Notes: a model not told the origin generated them from the letters alone. Positions 18,290 through 27,137 are shown, numbered from the stretch's first letter. The stretch: DNA of 64,000 nucleotides from Candidatus Poribacteria bacterium (GCA_028819845.1 JAPPKS010000027.1:458376-522375), one strand, 5' to 3'. Program-made: numbers and translations.

Positions 18290-20236
18290 CTAGCGTTTTT
18301 TCAGTTCAGCCCATGTTGAAATCCGTTTTCCGCTGGGGTTCACGGCATACACATAGCCCGGCTTGACCCAATCCGCATCGCCCGCGTCTTTCATCCATAA
18401 GCTGGCGTTTTCATTCATGGTATCAATCAGATATAGCCTATTTTCCTGTTGAGTGCCTACCCGTTTCCGCTCGATTGACAACAAGAGATGTGAGCGGTCT
18501 GGCGCCCACACTAACCGGCGAAAATTCCATTCTGATTTAAAATCTAAGTGGTCAATGCCCCTAAGAAAAATCTCCCTTTGTACCGAAGTATTGGGGTTGG
18601 TCAAGTATAGCGCAAGCATTTGATCGGCAAAGAAAGGGCCGTCTTCATTCCTTTGCGCACTGAAGAGGAGGCTGTTTCCGTCCGGCGACCAAACAGGGCT
18701 CCACCAGAATTCTATTCCGTCAGTGTTTAACTGGGTTGGCAAGCCTCCTTCAGTTTGAATTCGCATTAGACCGACATTATCGTTTGCTTCAGGGTCGACA
18801 TAAATGAGGTTCTGACTATCGGGCGACCACGCAGGGCGGAACATAGCCCGACCATCAAGTTGATTCACTTTCGAACGTAAAATGGGCGTTTCCTTGAGGC
18901 CTTGTGGGTCGATGCGATAAAGCCCCCAACTGTCTTTATCGCCAGACGCGAATGCTATCCATTTGCCATCCGGCGACCAAGCCGGCGCCCCGACGAATTC
19001 GCGTTGGATTTCCGTGATTTGTTGGACGTTTTCGCCGTCGCGGTCCATCGTATAGATTTGCCTCGCGCCGTCACGATCTGATAGGAAGACGATTTTTTCC
19101 CCATCCGGAGACCAGAATGGAGCTGCATTTAATCCGAGTTCAAACGTCAATTGCTGTGGATTTTTACCGGTCTCATTCATCACGAAGATTGTGCTATTAC
19201 GCTCTTCGGTTAATCTCGCGTAGACAATCTCGCTTCCGTCAGGCGACCAGTGTGCAGTTCCTTCATGTTCCGGCGACTGCGTCAAATTTGTCATATTTTT
19301 TCCATTGGCGTCCATGACATAGATGTCATTCGATTCAGCTTCTTGATCGAATGGTAAAGCGGCGAACAGAAATTTCAACCCATCCGGACTCCAAGCCAGC
19401 GGTATACTGTGCATCGTTTTTTCAGATGTTAACGCCGCAGCGCTGCCATCAGCCAGGTTCATCGAATAAATTTGAATCGGATTGGGCGCAGTGCGGTTGA
19501 TTTCAATTAACGTGACGTAGGCAATTTCGCGCTGACTCGGCGACCATGCAGGGATTGTATTGACGTGAACAGACGACGCATCGGTCAAGAATTCGAGTTC
19601 TCTTTGCCTTACCTCGATGACGTTGTTCCCCTTGTCGTCAGTAATAAATAGCCTGTCGTGAAGACGCCCCTCATCTTCTTGGCTAAATATAATGCGCCGG
19701 CCATCGGGCGACCAACTGGGATTCGAAATACGAGTCGGTAGGTCCGGTTGAAGAATATGCCGTATGTCGTGAGTGTTCATATTCACTACGCTAAGGTATG
19801 TTTGATCGCCGCCTTGTGCACCTATTGACGTGATAAAGAGGATTTGTTGTCCATCGGGCGACCAATCGAGATCGGTGAATCTGGCATCCCATTCGGCATT
19901 GCCCGTCAGTTTTTCAACTCGATCGGCTGCGATGTGCAATTTGAAAATATCCGATTGTCCTCCCGGTGGACTGGACACAAAGGCGACCTCAGCACCGTCA
20001 GGTGAAATTGTGGGCGAACTTACGAACATATTGCGCGTGAGTTGAGTCGGATTGCCGTCCAATCCTTCAACTAGAAACATATCGGGTGTTACGCCGAGGT
20101 CGGAAACATACACGATTTTGTCGGCGAAATTAATCGCTTGTACCGAACACGGGATGAATAGCAGCACCGCCGTAGCGATCCTGGTAACGAAACGGATGTA
20201 AACAACCTTCGGTCGAGAAATGGGGCGAACGCTCAT
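18290..20236 (-). CDS. Large exported TolB/PD40 beta-propeller protein with variant C-terminal tail
   Basis: This 648-residue protein has an N-terminal basic region and hydrophobic core ('FVTRIATAVLLFIPCSVQA') forming a signal peptide. Many PD40 blades follow ('WSPDGQQILFIT', 'WSPDGRRIIFSQEDEG', 'WSPDGEKIVFLSDRDG'). It is more divergent than the three downstream paralogs. The C-terminus 'VNPSGKRISTWAELK' plus two residues is a variant of the shared tail, with W-A in place of W-G. Start: the ATG at 20236 with GGAGG eight bases upstream; a TTG at 20257 overlaps the ribosome site and is unlikely. It probably heads the minus-strand group, 74 bases before the NTF2-like lipoprotein gene. Confidence 0.87.
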   Translation of the reverse strand: MSVRPISRPKVVYIRFVTRIATAVLLFIPCSVQAINFADKIVYVSDLGVTPDMFLVEGLDGNPTQLTRNMFVSSPTISPDGAEVAFVSSPPGGQSDIFKLHIAADRVEKLTGNAEWDARFTDLDWSPDGQQILFITSIGAQGGDQTYLSVVNMNTHDIRHILQPDLPTRISNPSWSPDGRRIIFSQEDEGRLHDRLFITDDKGNNVIEVRQRELEFLTDASSVHVNTIPAWSPSQREIAYVTLIEINRTAPNPIQIYSMNLADGSAAALTSEKTMHSIPLAWSPDGLKFLFAALPFDQEAESNDIYVMDANGKNMTNLTQSPEHEGTAHWSPDGSEIVYARLTEERNSTIFVMNETGKNPQQLTFELGLNAAPFWSPDGEKIVFLSDRDGARQIYTMDRDGENVQQITEIQREFVGAPAWSPDGKWIAFASGDKDSWGLYRIDPQGLKETPILRSKVNQLDGRAMFRPAWSPDSQNLIYVDPEANDNVGLMRIQTEGGLPTQLNTDGIEFWWSPVWSPDGNSLLFSAQRNEDGPFFADQMLALYLTNPNTSVQREIFLRGIDHLDFKSEWNFRRLVWAPDRSHLLLSIERKRVGTQQENRLYLIDTMNENASLWMKDAGDADWVKPGYVYAVNPSGKRISTWAELKKR

Positions 20237-20540
20237 CAGACTTACCTCCGTACTCAATTGGGAAATGGAATTACTTTAAGGTAGGATTGCTCCGCAACGC
20301 TTCGGAGCGGAGATTTCTATTGCTTGGTAAAAAGCAATTTAGATGCCAACGCCAAATCTCTTTAATTATCGGGCTATTTCTAGTAGTGGGTGAGGTTATG
20401 CAGGAGAGAACTGTTGTAGCAGTGATACAAAGGTGTAGCACACGCGTCACAGTCACAATCGGGAAATTAGAACGTGTTTGTCCACCGGCGAGATTTCTGA
20501 TTGTGGGATTAAGGGCGGGGTGTTAATTTCGAACCCTCTA

Positions 20541-20795
20541 GCTCCCCCTATAACAAGCTTACTATTACCCACAAGTCTCTGGAGTGAGACATCCTCTATG
20601 TTGGGGCTAAGAACGATTGCTCATTTCGGTATGGTGTAAACTGTGTGAGGGACATCCCTGTCCCGATAATCAGGGCTAGGAAGCCCTTCCCACAAGTGCT
20701 TCACAACACGGTTACGTCAAGAATAAGGCGAGAAAACCCGTACCATATCCGACTTTGCGGACTTGTGTGAAATAGTAAGCTTAGCAAGGGGGAGG
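20541..20795. repeat. MITE-like element, copy 1
   Basis: This is a noncoding element of about 255 bases with long, imperfect terminal inverted repeats: the left end reads ctccccctataacaagcttac, and the right end read backwards starts CTCCCCCTTGCTAAGCTTAC. It aligns along its whole length with the element at 36983-37236, including the internal hairpin GGGACATCCCTGTCCC. It has no transposase. The surrounding 20271-20930 stretch holds no gene I can support. Confidence 0.75.
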
Positions 20796-20932
20796 ATGAA
20801 ATGTTCCATTTGGAAGCGTCGACTTGGAACGCAGGAGTGCTAATCTCGTTCCTTCTAGCTTCCCGTTAGAAACGTGGAGGAGGTTAAGTGGTTAATTCAA
20901 GCAGTAAGCAGCGCCGCCGACCTAGATTTTCA

Positions 20933-21322
20933 TTATTGTGTTGGCTGTTCTCCTTCTAGCATCATCGCTGCGAAGGTCATGATATCGTTTTGAAAATCTT
21001 CGGTAAAGTCATTTGACGTTTTGACTTGGGCAAATCGGTTGAACACCGTTTCTATCGCCTGAATTAACTCCTCAGATTTACCCGCGGCAGCCGCCCTTTC
21101 CTTCAGCTCATGCAGGATTCTCTGTTGGGCAGCCGCTTCTTTTTCCGCTAGTATTTCTTCGATCGATTTGCTATAGGTTAAACGAAGCGTTTCAACTATG
21201 TGGTATGCCATCGACCTATTGTATCGTTGCGAATCGCGTTTGGCACCTTCGTAAACTTCAATCGGTAACAATAGGCTTACCTGTTTCTTTAGTGAGTTTT
21301 TTGCCTGTCGATATTCTTTCAT
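20933..21322 (-). CDS. Ribbon-helix-helix (Arc-like) DNA-binding protein
   Basis: This is a 129-residue protein. The N-terminal 'KKQVSLLLPIEVYEGAKRDS' and 'NRSMAYHIVETLRLTY' give the beta-strand, helix, helix order of Arc/MetJ-type ribbon-helix-helix repressors. The rest is a charged helical region that may oligomerise. The ATG at 21322 has AGAGG seven bases upstream; the ATG at 21328 is too close to it. A palindrome AAATCAC-7-GTGATTT at 21367-21387, just upstream, is a good candidate operator for autoregulation. It lies downstream of a tyrosine recombinase gene in the same direction, a pairing often seen on mobile elements and plasmids. Role inferred: regulator of the recombinase module. Confidence 0.65.
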   Translation of the reverse strand: MKEYRQAKNSLKKQVSLLLPIEVYEGAKRDSQRYNRSMAYHIVETLRLTYSKSIEEILAEKEAAAQQRILHELKERAAAAGKSEELIQAIETVFNRFAQVKTSNDFTEDFQNDIMTFAAMMLEGEQPTQ

Positions 21323-21366
21323 ATGCATCCTCTGGATTTATGCTATTTCCGAAAGTTGAATGAGTG

Positions 21367-21387
21367 AAATCACTAAATATGTGATTT
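21367..21387. promoter_or_regulatory. Palindrome, candidate operator of the RHH protein
   Basis: AAATCAC (21367-21373) and GTGATTT (21381-21387) form a perfect inverted repeat with a 7-base AT spacer, about 45 bases upstream of the ribbon-helix-helix gene start. Position and symmetry suit a dimeric repressor. No direct evidence of binding. Confidence 0.4.
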
Positions 21388-21531
21388 AAGACGGCGCTAA
21401 TTGCTACAATACAAAAATAATAACATGCAGGGATACATCATGTCAATAATAATTCGAAAGGAATATAATAAACATTTACAGTTAAAGAATTTGTAATTCC
21501 AAATAATAGGAACGTACTATAATTCGGAATA

Positions 21532-22434
21532 TTACTCCCACGCAATGCTGTCCATAGTCTTTTGTAAATCTCGTTCTGTAGGCATTGTATAAATTTTGGT
21601 TGTGTTAACACTTGAATGTCCGAGAATTGTTGCGACTCTATCGATAGGCTGTCCAGCATCAATAAGGTTCTTAGCACAGGTATGTCTAAGCGAATGCGGT
21701 GATACATGCTCTATTTTTGCAATATACGCATATTTTTTGATAATATAACGTACGCCGCGGTCGGTCAGCGGCGTTCGTTTCTGTCCGTAAAACAGGAACT
21801 CAGACGCCTCGAGCTGTGTCGCAGTGGTCCGAGTACCCTTGCCGTTTTGTGACTCCAAATAGTCCTTTAAAATGCGGACAACAGTTGGGTTTAACGGGAT
21901 TGTCCGCCGCTTCGTACCTTTGCCTTGGCGGACTGTAATCATATTGCTATTCTCAGATATAATAATATCAGAAACGTGAAGGTTACAGAGTTCGTTTACG
22001 CGTATACCGGTGTGTAACAAGGTCGTGATAATCGCCAGATCCCGAATATTTCCTGATCTCCGAACCGTCCTGATCAACGCGAGTTGTTGCTTACGTTCTA
22101 GCGCGGCGGGGCCAAGCGGCTCCTCAGCCACGGGTCGAACACCTTCAACCGGGTTATTGGGTATCAGGTCGTTTTCGCGCGCCCACTGGCAGAAGCTGGA
22201 GATGCTGATTAAGCGGCGGTTAATGGTTGACGGTTTTCTGCCCTGATCGAGCATATCTTTGCGGTAGTCGATTACATCTAGCGGTGTGATGTTCTCCGGG
22301 TCAATCGATTCTCCCGTCTCTGTCTCGAACCAGTGCGAAAATGAACGCAAATCCGTCATGTAGGCTTGAATTGTCTTCTCGGACTTGTCTAAATCGTACA
22401 GATAGTCTCGGTAGTCTTGTAAATTGTCGTTCAA
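21532..22434 (-). CDS. Tyrosine recombinase (XerC/D-like integrase)
   Basis: This 300-residue site-specific recombinase has an N-terminal SAM-like core-binding domain ('DYLYDLDKSEKTIQAYMTDL'). Its catalytic domain has every expected residue: R145 ('TGIRVNELC'), K172 ('QGKGTKRR'), H247 and R250 ('PHSLRHTC'), H273 ('ILGHSS') and nucleophile Y282 ('TKIYTM'). It resembles XerC/D, but its setting is not that of a housekeeping xer gene. A perfect 15-8-15 inverted repeat lies 197 bases upstream and another half-site just 12 bases before the start codon, so it may act on these sites or control its own expression through them. Start: the ATG at 22434 behind 'aaggaga'. Confidence 0.93.
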   Translation of the reverse strand: MNDNLQDYRDYLYDLDKSEKTIQAYMTDLRSFSHWFETETGESIDPENITPLDVIDYRKDMLDQGRKPSTINRRLISISSFCQWARENDLIPNNPVEGVRPVAEEPLGPAALERKQQLALIRTVRRSGNIRDLAIITTLLHTGIRVNELCNLHVSDIIISENSNMITVRQGKGTKRRTIPLNPTVVRILKDYLESQNGKGTRTTATQLEASEFLFYGQKRTPLTDRGVRYIIKKYAYIAKIEHVSPHSLRHTCAKNLIDAGQPIDRVATILGHSSVNTTKIYTMPTERDLQKTMDSIAWE

Positions 22435-22445
22435 TTTGTGTTCTC

Positions 22446-22464
22446 CTTATCGGACGTGTTTTTT
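22446..22464 (+). promoter_or_regulatory. Extra half-site of the TTATCGGACG repeat
   Basis: CTTATCGGACG followed by a T-rich stretch, matching one arm of the inverted repeat at 22631-22668 apart from a two-base difference. It covers the region immediately upstream of the recombinase start codon, where a bound recombinase or regulator could block transcription. A fourth related arm, GTTATCGGACATTT, starts at 22672. Confidence 0.4.
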
Positions 22465-22630
22465 CAAAGCAGTAATTCTACAGTATTCCCGCCGTAGTAT
22501 ATTGGAATTTGAAAAATGGCTGGAAAGTCAGTCTACATCGGGGTTGCCGGCGAATCGGTTTTGCGGTTTCGCCCGCTGACCCGACGACAACTGTGACTTA
22601 AAAAACGAACTTTTTCGGAGAACGTTTCCA

Positions 22631-22668
22631 CTTATCGGACGTTTTCGGGGGTTAAAACGTCCGATAAG
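22631..22668. promoter_or_regulatory. loxP-like inverted repeat, candidate recombinase site
   Basis: CTTATCGGACGTTTT (22631-22645) and its exact reverse complement (22654-22668) flank an asymmetric 8-base spacer, CGGGGGTT. Known tyrosine-recombinase core sites have this layout: two inverted arms of 11-15 bases around 6-8 bases where strands are exchanged. The neighbouring gene encodes such an enzyme. The rest of the 22435-22899 gap shows no gene. Confidence 0.55.
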
Positions 22669-22899
22669 GTTAGTTATCGGACATTTCGACTTCGAGAGTC
22701 AGATATATCACCGATATGCCGCTGCGGTGGCTGTAACCGTTTCAAATTTACACATGAATTGGTACGTACGTTTGCTGCCACGCCCGCGGACTGGATGAAT
22801 ACCGGTTGCGTCACGAAATCGAACCGGTGGCATGAATTAAGAATATTGGTTTAGCTGTACCAATCCAAAGATTTCTTTACACCAGTCCTCGGCACACGC

Positions 22900-23109
22900 T
22901 TAACCGGTGAAGAAATCGAAGATGTTGTCGAGGCGGGATGTATCCGCTTTGTAGATTTCAGTGTATTGGCATTGCGTACATGACACGGTAGTAAACTTCT
23001 TGTTTTGGACATCGAACACCTTGGCGAATGCACCGCCTGTTGCTTGAAATACATCTGTCTCGAATTCATTGTTGCTGCATTTGGGGCAACTCCATTTTTC
23101 GTGCCGCAT
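22900..23109 (-). CDS. Small zinc-ribbon protein (YpzJ/COG3478-like)
   Basis: This 69-residue protein has two C-x-x-C knuckles, 'CPKC' near residue 8 and 'CTQC' near 46, which together would bind one zinc. The conserved block 'ATGGAFAKVFDVQNKKFTTV' and the ending 'NIFDFFTG' match a widespread family of small predicted nucleic-acid-binding zinc ribbons with no proven function. The ATG at 23109 has AAGGAG eight bases upstream, so the longer frame to 23151 is not used. It is a single gene between the recombinase region and a PhyH gene. Confidence 0.82.
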   Translation of the reverse strand: MRHEKWSCPKCSNNEFETDVFQATGGAFAKVFDVQNKKFTTVSCTQCQYTEIYKADTSRLDNIFDFFTG

Positions 23110-23379
23110 ATCTAATTCTCCTTTTCTCAGGTTGAATTCTGAATTTAGCACAACCGGTATGATAGCACAAACCGCTCGATCGGCACATAGAAATGCGGAA
23201 TCGATTTCCTGTTTTTCTGGACGGGTGGAAATGTGCTATGATAAAATCAAGTTTGCACGTGTTATGCTTTAATCTTTGCCTATACCTGCATCGCATGGCG
23301 GAGCAACCGCGTTTTGAAAACCTACTTGGTTTCTAAAGCCAGGGTCACAATGCGATTGACGGCTTTTTGTAAGTTTTGA

Positions 23380-23411
23380 GAAACCGAGTTTTGGGGAAAA
23401 AACTCGGTTTC
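23380..23411. repeat. Hairpin GAAACCGAGTTTT-6-AAAACTCGGTTTC
   Basis: A perfect 13-base inverted repeat with a six-base loop (GGGGAA), lying 33 bases before the PhyH start codon. The same arms recur, spaced about 68 bases apart, at 32450-32463 and 32532-32545, so this is a dispersed repeat rather than a gene-specific control site. It could still end or attenuate transcripts entering the PhyH gene. Upstream, 23110-23379 shows nothing else I can name. Confidence 0.6.
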
Positions 23412-23444
23412 AAAACAGTTTTTCCGTTGACCGGCGGAGGATTC

Positions 23445-24257
23445 ATGACTGTAAGATGTGAAGACGTAGATTTAGATCTTAAAGTATCCGAGTTCAGGAT
23501 AAACGGCTTCGCGGTGATTGAGGATGTATTGTCCGCCGCGACGGTAGACCGCGTCCGAGAAGCGTTTCTGCCGATGCTTGAACACGTCAGAACGCGGGAA
23601 GACGGTATCGCGCCCAAAGAGTGGGGCGAGCTGCGTACCGGGTATGGGCGCCAACAGATGGTCAACCGTTACACACTGACCATCCCTTGGGTGCCGCCGT
23701 TCGCGGACCCGGAGGTGTACGAGAACCCGGTTATACTGGAATTCCTCCGGCGTTATTGGGACAGAGACGATTTTTACATCAAGTGTTTTCACTCCAACAA
23801 CCCGTATCCGGGCAGCGAGTTTCAGCCTTGGCATAGAGATGTCGAACTTGCAAAAGAGATCCCGCATGTCGGGCTTGACACGTGTCCGTCAATAGGCGTT
23901 AAGTTTCCGCTCGTGGACACGTCCGAGGAGAACGGCAGTATTGAGGTATTGCCTTCGTCGCAGTATCTCGCGAATCCCGACCTGGAAGGGCGGTACGATG
24001 AGGTGTTGACGCAAGGGAATTTTCCGTCCGCGCAGCGGCTGAATGTGAAAAAAGGTACGATGTGGATACAGGATCCCCGCATACTGCATCGGGGTACGCC
24101 AAACACTTCCGATTCGCCGCGTCCCGAAATTGTGGTCTGCTATACGTTGTGGTGGATGAGTATCGGCGGCCCGATAAAGGTGCCGCCGGAGACATACGAC
24201 GGGCTATCGGAGCGCGCACGTGAGCTTTTTCAATTTTGCAGCGTTGTCGACTACTGA
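23445..24257 (+). CDS. Phytanoyl-CoA dioxygenase (PhyH) family protein
   Basis: This is a 270-residue Fe(II)/2-oxoglutarate dioxygenase of the PhyH type. The iron triad is visible as H-x-D in 'QPWHRDVEL' and the distal His in 'RILHRGTPN', with a following Arg ('PRPEIVV') placed to bind 2-oxoglutarate. Family members hydroxylate diverse small molecules; the substrate here is unknown. The ATG at 23445 follows 'ggcggagga', so the longer frame from 23376, which starts inside a hairpin repeat, is rejected. It is more divergent from the three related PhyH genes near 40-49 kb, which share a different N-terminus. It stands alone with no operon partner. Confidence 0.88.
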   Translation: MTVRCEDVDLDLKVSEFRINGFAVIEDVLSAATVDRVREAFLPMLEHVRTREDGIAPKEWGELRTGYGRQQMVNRYTLTIPWVPPFADPEVYENPVILEFLRRYWDRDDFYIKCFHSNNPYPGSEFQPWHRDVELAKEIPHVGLDTCPSIGVKFPLVDTSEENGSIEVLPSSQYLANPDLEGRYDEVLTQGNFPSAQRLNVKKGTMWIQDPRILHRGTPNTSDSPRPEIVVCYTLWWMSIGGPIKVPPETYDGLSERARELFQFCSVVDY

Positions 24258-24414
24258 CTTCCAGCAATGTCGGTAATTCCCAAGCACGTTTAACCCTTCC
24301 GTACAGGAATTTCAATCAGTGAGACAGAGTTTAGTGGTAAGTCAGTAAGCAGTTGAATGACCGTAGACACAGCGCTTTTAACCTCAATCCGTTACTGTAA
24401 GGAGGAGAAATACT

Positions 24415-24933
24415 ATGAGTACTGGTCGAGTTGCATTAGGCATCACGAAGGTAATCACGTGTATTGTTGGATTCGGGTTTGCTGGAATGCTGATTTGGTC
24501 GTTAAGTTCGTATCCCGATCATGAGTTGTATTTATTATGGGGTTTGGGAGGTGTATTGATTGGACTGTGTGTTGGGATATGTTGGGCAAGCGGACGCGTA
24601 GAAATGCGGATTGCGTTCATTATGCCGCTGCTAGTGGGATTGTTAGCCTTTTGGGTGGTTTTGTCAAGCTACGAAGATAGTCCGCCCCGCTGGAGCCCTG
24701 CGGACATACCGCTGTTATTAATTCTGGCGTTGGCGATTGCGGGGGTATGGGCGCTCTCACGATTCAGGGCATTCGCGCCGAAACAGGATGAGGCTGCCCC
24801 GCATGAAGCGTCCGGAGTCTCCGGAGTCGATGTCATCGAACAGATACGGGAACTCGGGGAGTTGAAAAACGATGGCATTCTATCCGACGAAGAGTTTGAA
24901 TCAAAGAAACACGAGTTGTTGGGTAGACTTTAG
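24415..24933 (+). CDS. Membrane protein with C-terminal SHOCT domain
   Basis: This 172-residue protein has four hydrophobic segments between residues 8 and 125, then an acidic linker and a C-terminal SHOCT domain ('VIEQIRELGELKNDGILSDE', then 'EFESKKHELLGRL'). SHOCT domains are short C-terminal modules of about 30 residues, often on membrane or oligomerising proteins, with no fixed function. It begins behind 'aaggaggagaaatact'. A frameshifted paralog follows at 25064, so this is a tandem duplication. Confidence 0.8.
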   Translation: MSTGRVALGITKVITCIVGFGFAGMLIWSLSSYPDHELYLLWGLGGVLIGLCVGICWASGRVEMRIAFIMPLLVGLLAFWVVLSSYEDSPPRWSPADIPLLLILALAIAGVWALSRFRAFAPKQDEAAPHEASGVSGVDVIEQIRELGELKNDGILSDEEFESKKHELLGRL

Positions 24934-25063
24934 GTTATTACAGCGGAAGTACGGCTCTCGACCCCGAAATCTAGAGCATTTATGACGAGATGTTGAAACA
25001 CGCAAGATTGTCGGGGCTAGTGCTTTGGGTTATTCCACTAAACAGTTAGGAGGACAGATTACG

Positions 25064-25634
25064 ATGGATTTTGGAAAGCTGGTAGTAGCAGTCCTGAAGG
25101 TGCTTGTGTGCTGCGTTGGGTTTGCAATAGGGGTGTCGCTGTTTTTATCAATAATTGTGCACCACGTCCCTGAGTTGTATGAGGTCTGGATTTGGGGCGG
25201 AGCGCTGTTTGGTCTGTGTGTTGGAGTATGCTGGGCAATCGAACGCAGGGAGGTGCGCATTGCCTTTGTCGTGCCGACCTTGGCGGGGCTTTTGGTTTGC
25301 CTCGTTTTGGTTTATGGAAGCGGACCTGAATTCGTAATTCAAGATTCACTCCCGTTACAAGTTACATACTCCTCGTCTTCGTGGCCCCCCCGTGCACGCT
25401 TTGCACATGAAGGTATTGCTGGTGGGTTTGTTGGTCGGGTGTGTATGGGCGCTTTCACGAGCCGGGGTATTTGGCGCGAAGCCGGATGAGGAGCCTCCGC
25501 CGGCAAACACTAGCGTTGATGACGGCACCGATGTCATCGAGCAAATTCGGGAACTCGCCGCATTGAAAGGCGAAGGCATCCTCACCGAGGGGGAGTTCGA
25601 ATCCAAGAAACAGGAGCTGCTGGGTAGGTTGTAG
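25064..25634 (+). pseudogene. SHOCT-domain membrane protein, frameshifted in a C7 tract
   Basis: A tandem paralog of the gene at 24415. The first frame (from the ATG at 25064 behind 'aggagg') encodes the membrane segments ('LVVAVLKVLVCCVGFAIGV'), and a second frame from about 25392 encodes the last membrane segment and the SHOCT domain ('VIEQIRELAALKGEGILTE'). The frames meet at seven consecutive C bases (25385-25391); removing one C restores a full-length protein collinear with its paralog. It may be a real mutation, a sequencing or assembly error in the homopolymer, or a slippage or phase-variable site. Nothing else in the reading frame is damaged, so the lesion is recent or artificial. Confidence 0.75.
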
Positions 25635-25881
25635 AAAATTACCACACCATAATCATGGCAAATTAGGTTGGTTTATGCGAGGTTTGAGGATCTGATCGCC
25701 CTCGAATCACAGAATATCCCCAAATTTGGGGGAAAAAATCTCTGAACTGGAAGACTACCTATTGAAAGGAATAGAATGCTCACATAATCACCGCTTGGTT
25801 CGCTTGGCATATGGTTCTCTGACTTGTGCGAATGGGTTAGTTGAACCTACGCAACGAGGCGTTACTGGCACATAGAGGTAA

Positions 25882-26193
25882 TCAGCTTTGCTTGGTAGCG
25901 CTCGCTCTTGTGCCGCGGTGATAAGCGTCTGCCGGTCTGTCCTTGGAAGCGAGAGGGTGCGCAATGTTGTAGTCCGCGCCCTTTTTATGGTTTCGAATTA
26001 TACCATCTGAGGCGGCAACTAGTCGTTCAAATTCCTTCAGAAGACGACGGTCGATATTCGGGTTGTTTTTAATGGTAGTCTTGTCAACAATCCGCTTGTG
26101 CCGCGCAGAAACACTAACAGACTTCCTGGAATTCTTGGCTTTCGCTTTCTTTTTTGTGGAAGAGGAAATAGTGGATTCGCGTCGCTTTTTCAT
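25882..26193 (-). CDS. Small highly basic protein of unknown function
   Basis: This 103-residue protein has a very basic, Ser/Lys-rich first third ('KKRRESTISSSTKKKAKAKN') and a more ordered middle ('NIDRRLLKEFERLVAASDGI'). I recognise no family. The ATG at 26193 has AAGGAG ten bases upstream, and the gene starts 33 bases after the stop of the SDH-type protease gene on the same strand, so it is probably co-expressed with it. The basic character suits nucleic-acid binding, but this is only inference. The gap 25635-25881 holds no gene; it contains the palindrome CCCCAAATTTGGGG at 25718. Confidence 0.55.
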   Translation of the reverse strand: MKKRRESTISSSTKKKAKAKNSRKSVSVSARHKRIVDKTTIKNNPNIDRRLLKEFERLVAASDGIIRNHKKGADYNIAHPLASKDRPADAYHRGTRASATKQS

Positions 26194-26226
26194 TGTGAAT
26201 CTCCTTTTTTGAATTTGCTTTTTCGA

Positions 26227-27087
26227 TCAGAAGTATTCGCGGGTGTGTACAAAAGAGACAAAATTCCCTCTTTGAACATAATCTTGAAGTAAGCCAACGT
26301 ACTTATCAAAATAGGGAAAAAGCTTGGGCTCATCCTCAAGCTTCTCAATCTTCAGGCGAATTGGTTCTGAGACCAATGTGTCTCTCGAAATCATACGCCC
26401 ATGGGAATGCCAACGTTCATTGTCGCTCAAAACATCTGCAATCTCCTGCGCTCGCTTTTTCTTGTCCGCATCGGTAACACAGGCATCGTTCGAGCTATGA
26501 GTAGTCCAGTCCTTAAATTTATATTTGGAAAGCCAGTCCGTCAGAAGATCGCGTGACAAAGCGCGCGCCTGTTCAAACTGATCAAGCTCGCCCAGATCGA
26601 GTTTGTTGAGAAGCAATAGTTCAGCACTATTCAGTGTGCCAGCTTCCGCTTTTTCACATAGCCTTTGATACTGATTCAGATAAGACAAGGCTGGCACAAA
26701 CTCCCCATCTTTCTCAATTTGAGGATCGATAGGTCCCAAACACGAAAAGTAACTCATGAAAATCCGATCACCCGCCATCACAAAGACCGTTCCAGCAGAC
26801 ATGGCGCGGTCGGGAATCAAGAAGTCGACCTTCTTGTAATGAGCGCGTATAACGGACACAATGCGCTCTACTACTTCAACAACACCGCCAAGCGTGTCTA
26901 AAACAATAGCTATTCTGCATCTGCGGTTTTGGTACATCTCAACAACATTCTTAACTGTGCTCTCTAAACCGGGCATTATCGGACTGAAGATTGAAAGTAC
27001 GTCCGCTTCGAGGACGTCCTCAATCTTGGCGAGATAGGTATTCAGTTGGTCCCTTGTGTGGTGGTCAACTGGGTGTAGCGTCGCCAT
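26227..27087 (-). CDS. SDH-family Clp-fold serine protease
   Basis: This 286-residue protein has the ClpP/crotonase fold. An N-terminal helix precedes 'IAIVLDTLGGVVEVVERIV' (oxyanion-hole Gly-Gly after D-T-x) and 'LIPDRAMSAGTVFVMAGDRI', where Ser97 in 'MSAGT' is the expected nucleophile, followed by 'GPIDPQI'. This matches the serine-dehydrogenase-proteinase (SDH/SppA-like) family, members of which turn up in defence and mobile regions. No signal peptide or transmembrane helix is seen, so it should be cytoplasmic. It is divergent from the XRE-ImmA gene across a 190-base AT-rich gap with a perfect 11-base palindrome. Substrate unknown; a link to the toxin-antitoxin pair opposite is inferred from position only. 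Confidence 0.8.
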   Translation of the reverse strand: MATLHPVDHHTRDQLNTYLAKIEDVLEADVLSIFSPIMPGLESTVKNVVEMYQNRRCRIAIVLDTLGGVVEVVERIVSVIRAHYKKVDFLIPDRAMSAGTVFVMAGDRIFMSYFSCLGPIDPQIEKDGEFVPALSYLNQYQRLCEKAEAGTLNSAELLLLNKLDLGELDQFEQARALSRDLLTDWLSKYKFKDWTTHSSNDACVTDADKKKRAQEIADVLSDNERWHSHGRMISRDTLVSEPIRLKIEKLEDEPKLFPYFDKYVGLLQDYVQRGNFVSFVHTREYF

Positions 27088-27137
27088 AGTTGTACTGATA
27101 GTGTTGAACTTCGCCCCTATATTCCAATAGATTATGT

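Noticed and set aside
11846..20236. Propeller genes as tolB of the Tol-Pal system
   Set aside because: No tolQRA or pal nearby, four tandem copies and an extra C-terminal tail; only the fold is shared.
25718..25731. CCCCAAATTTGGGG as a terminator
   Set aside because: A palindrome without a loop, and the following run is A rather than T on the coding side; no clear role.
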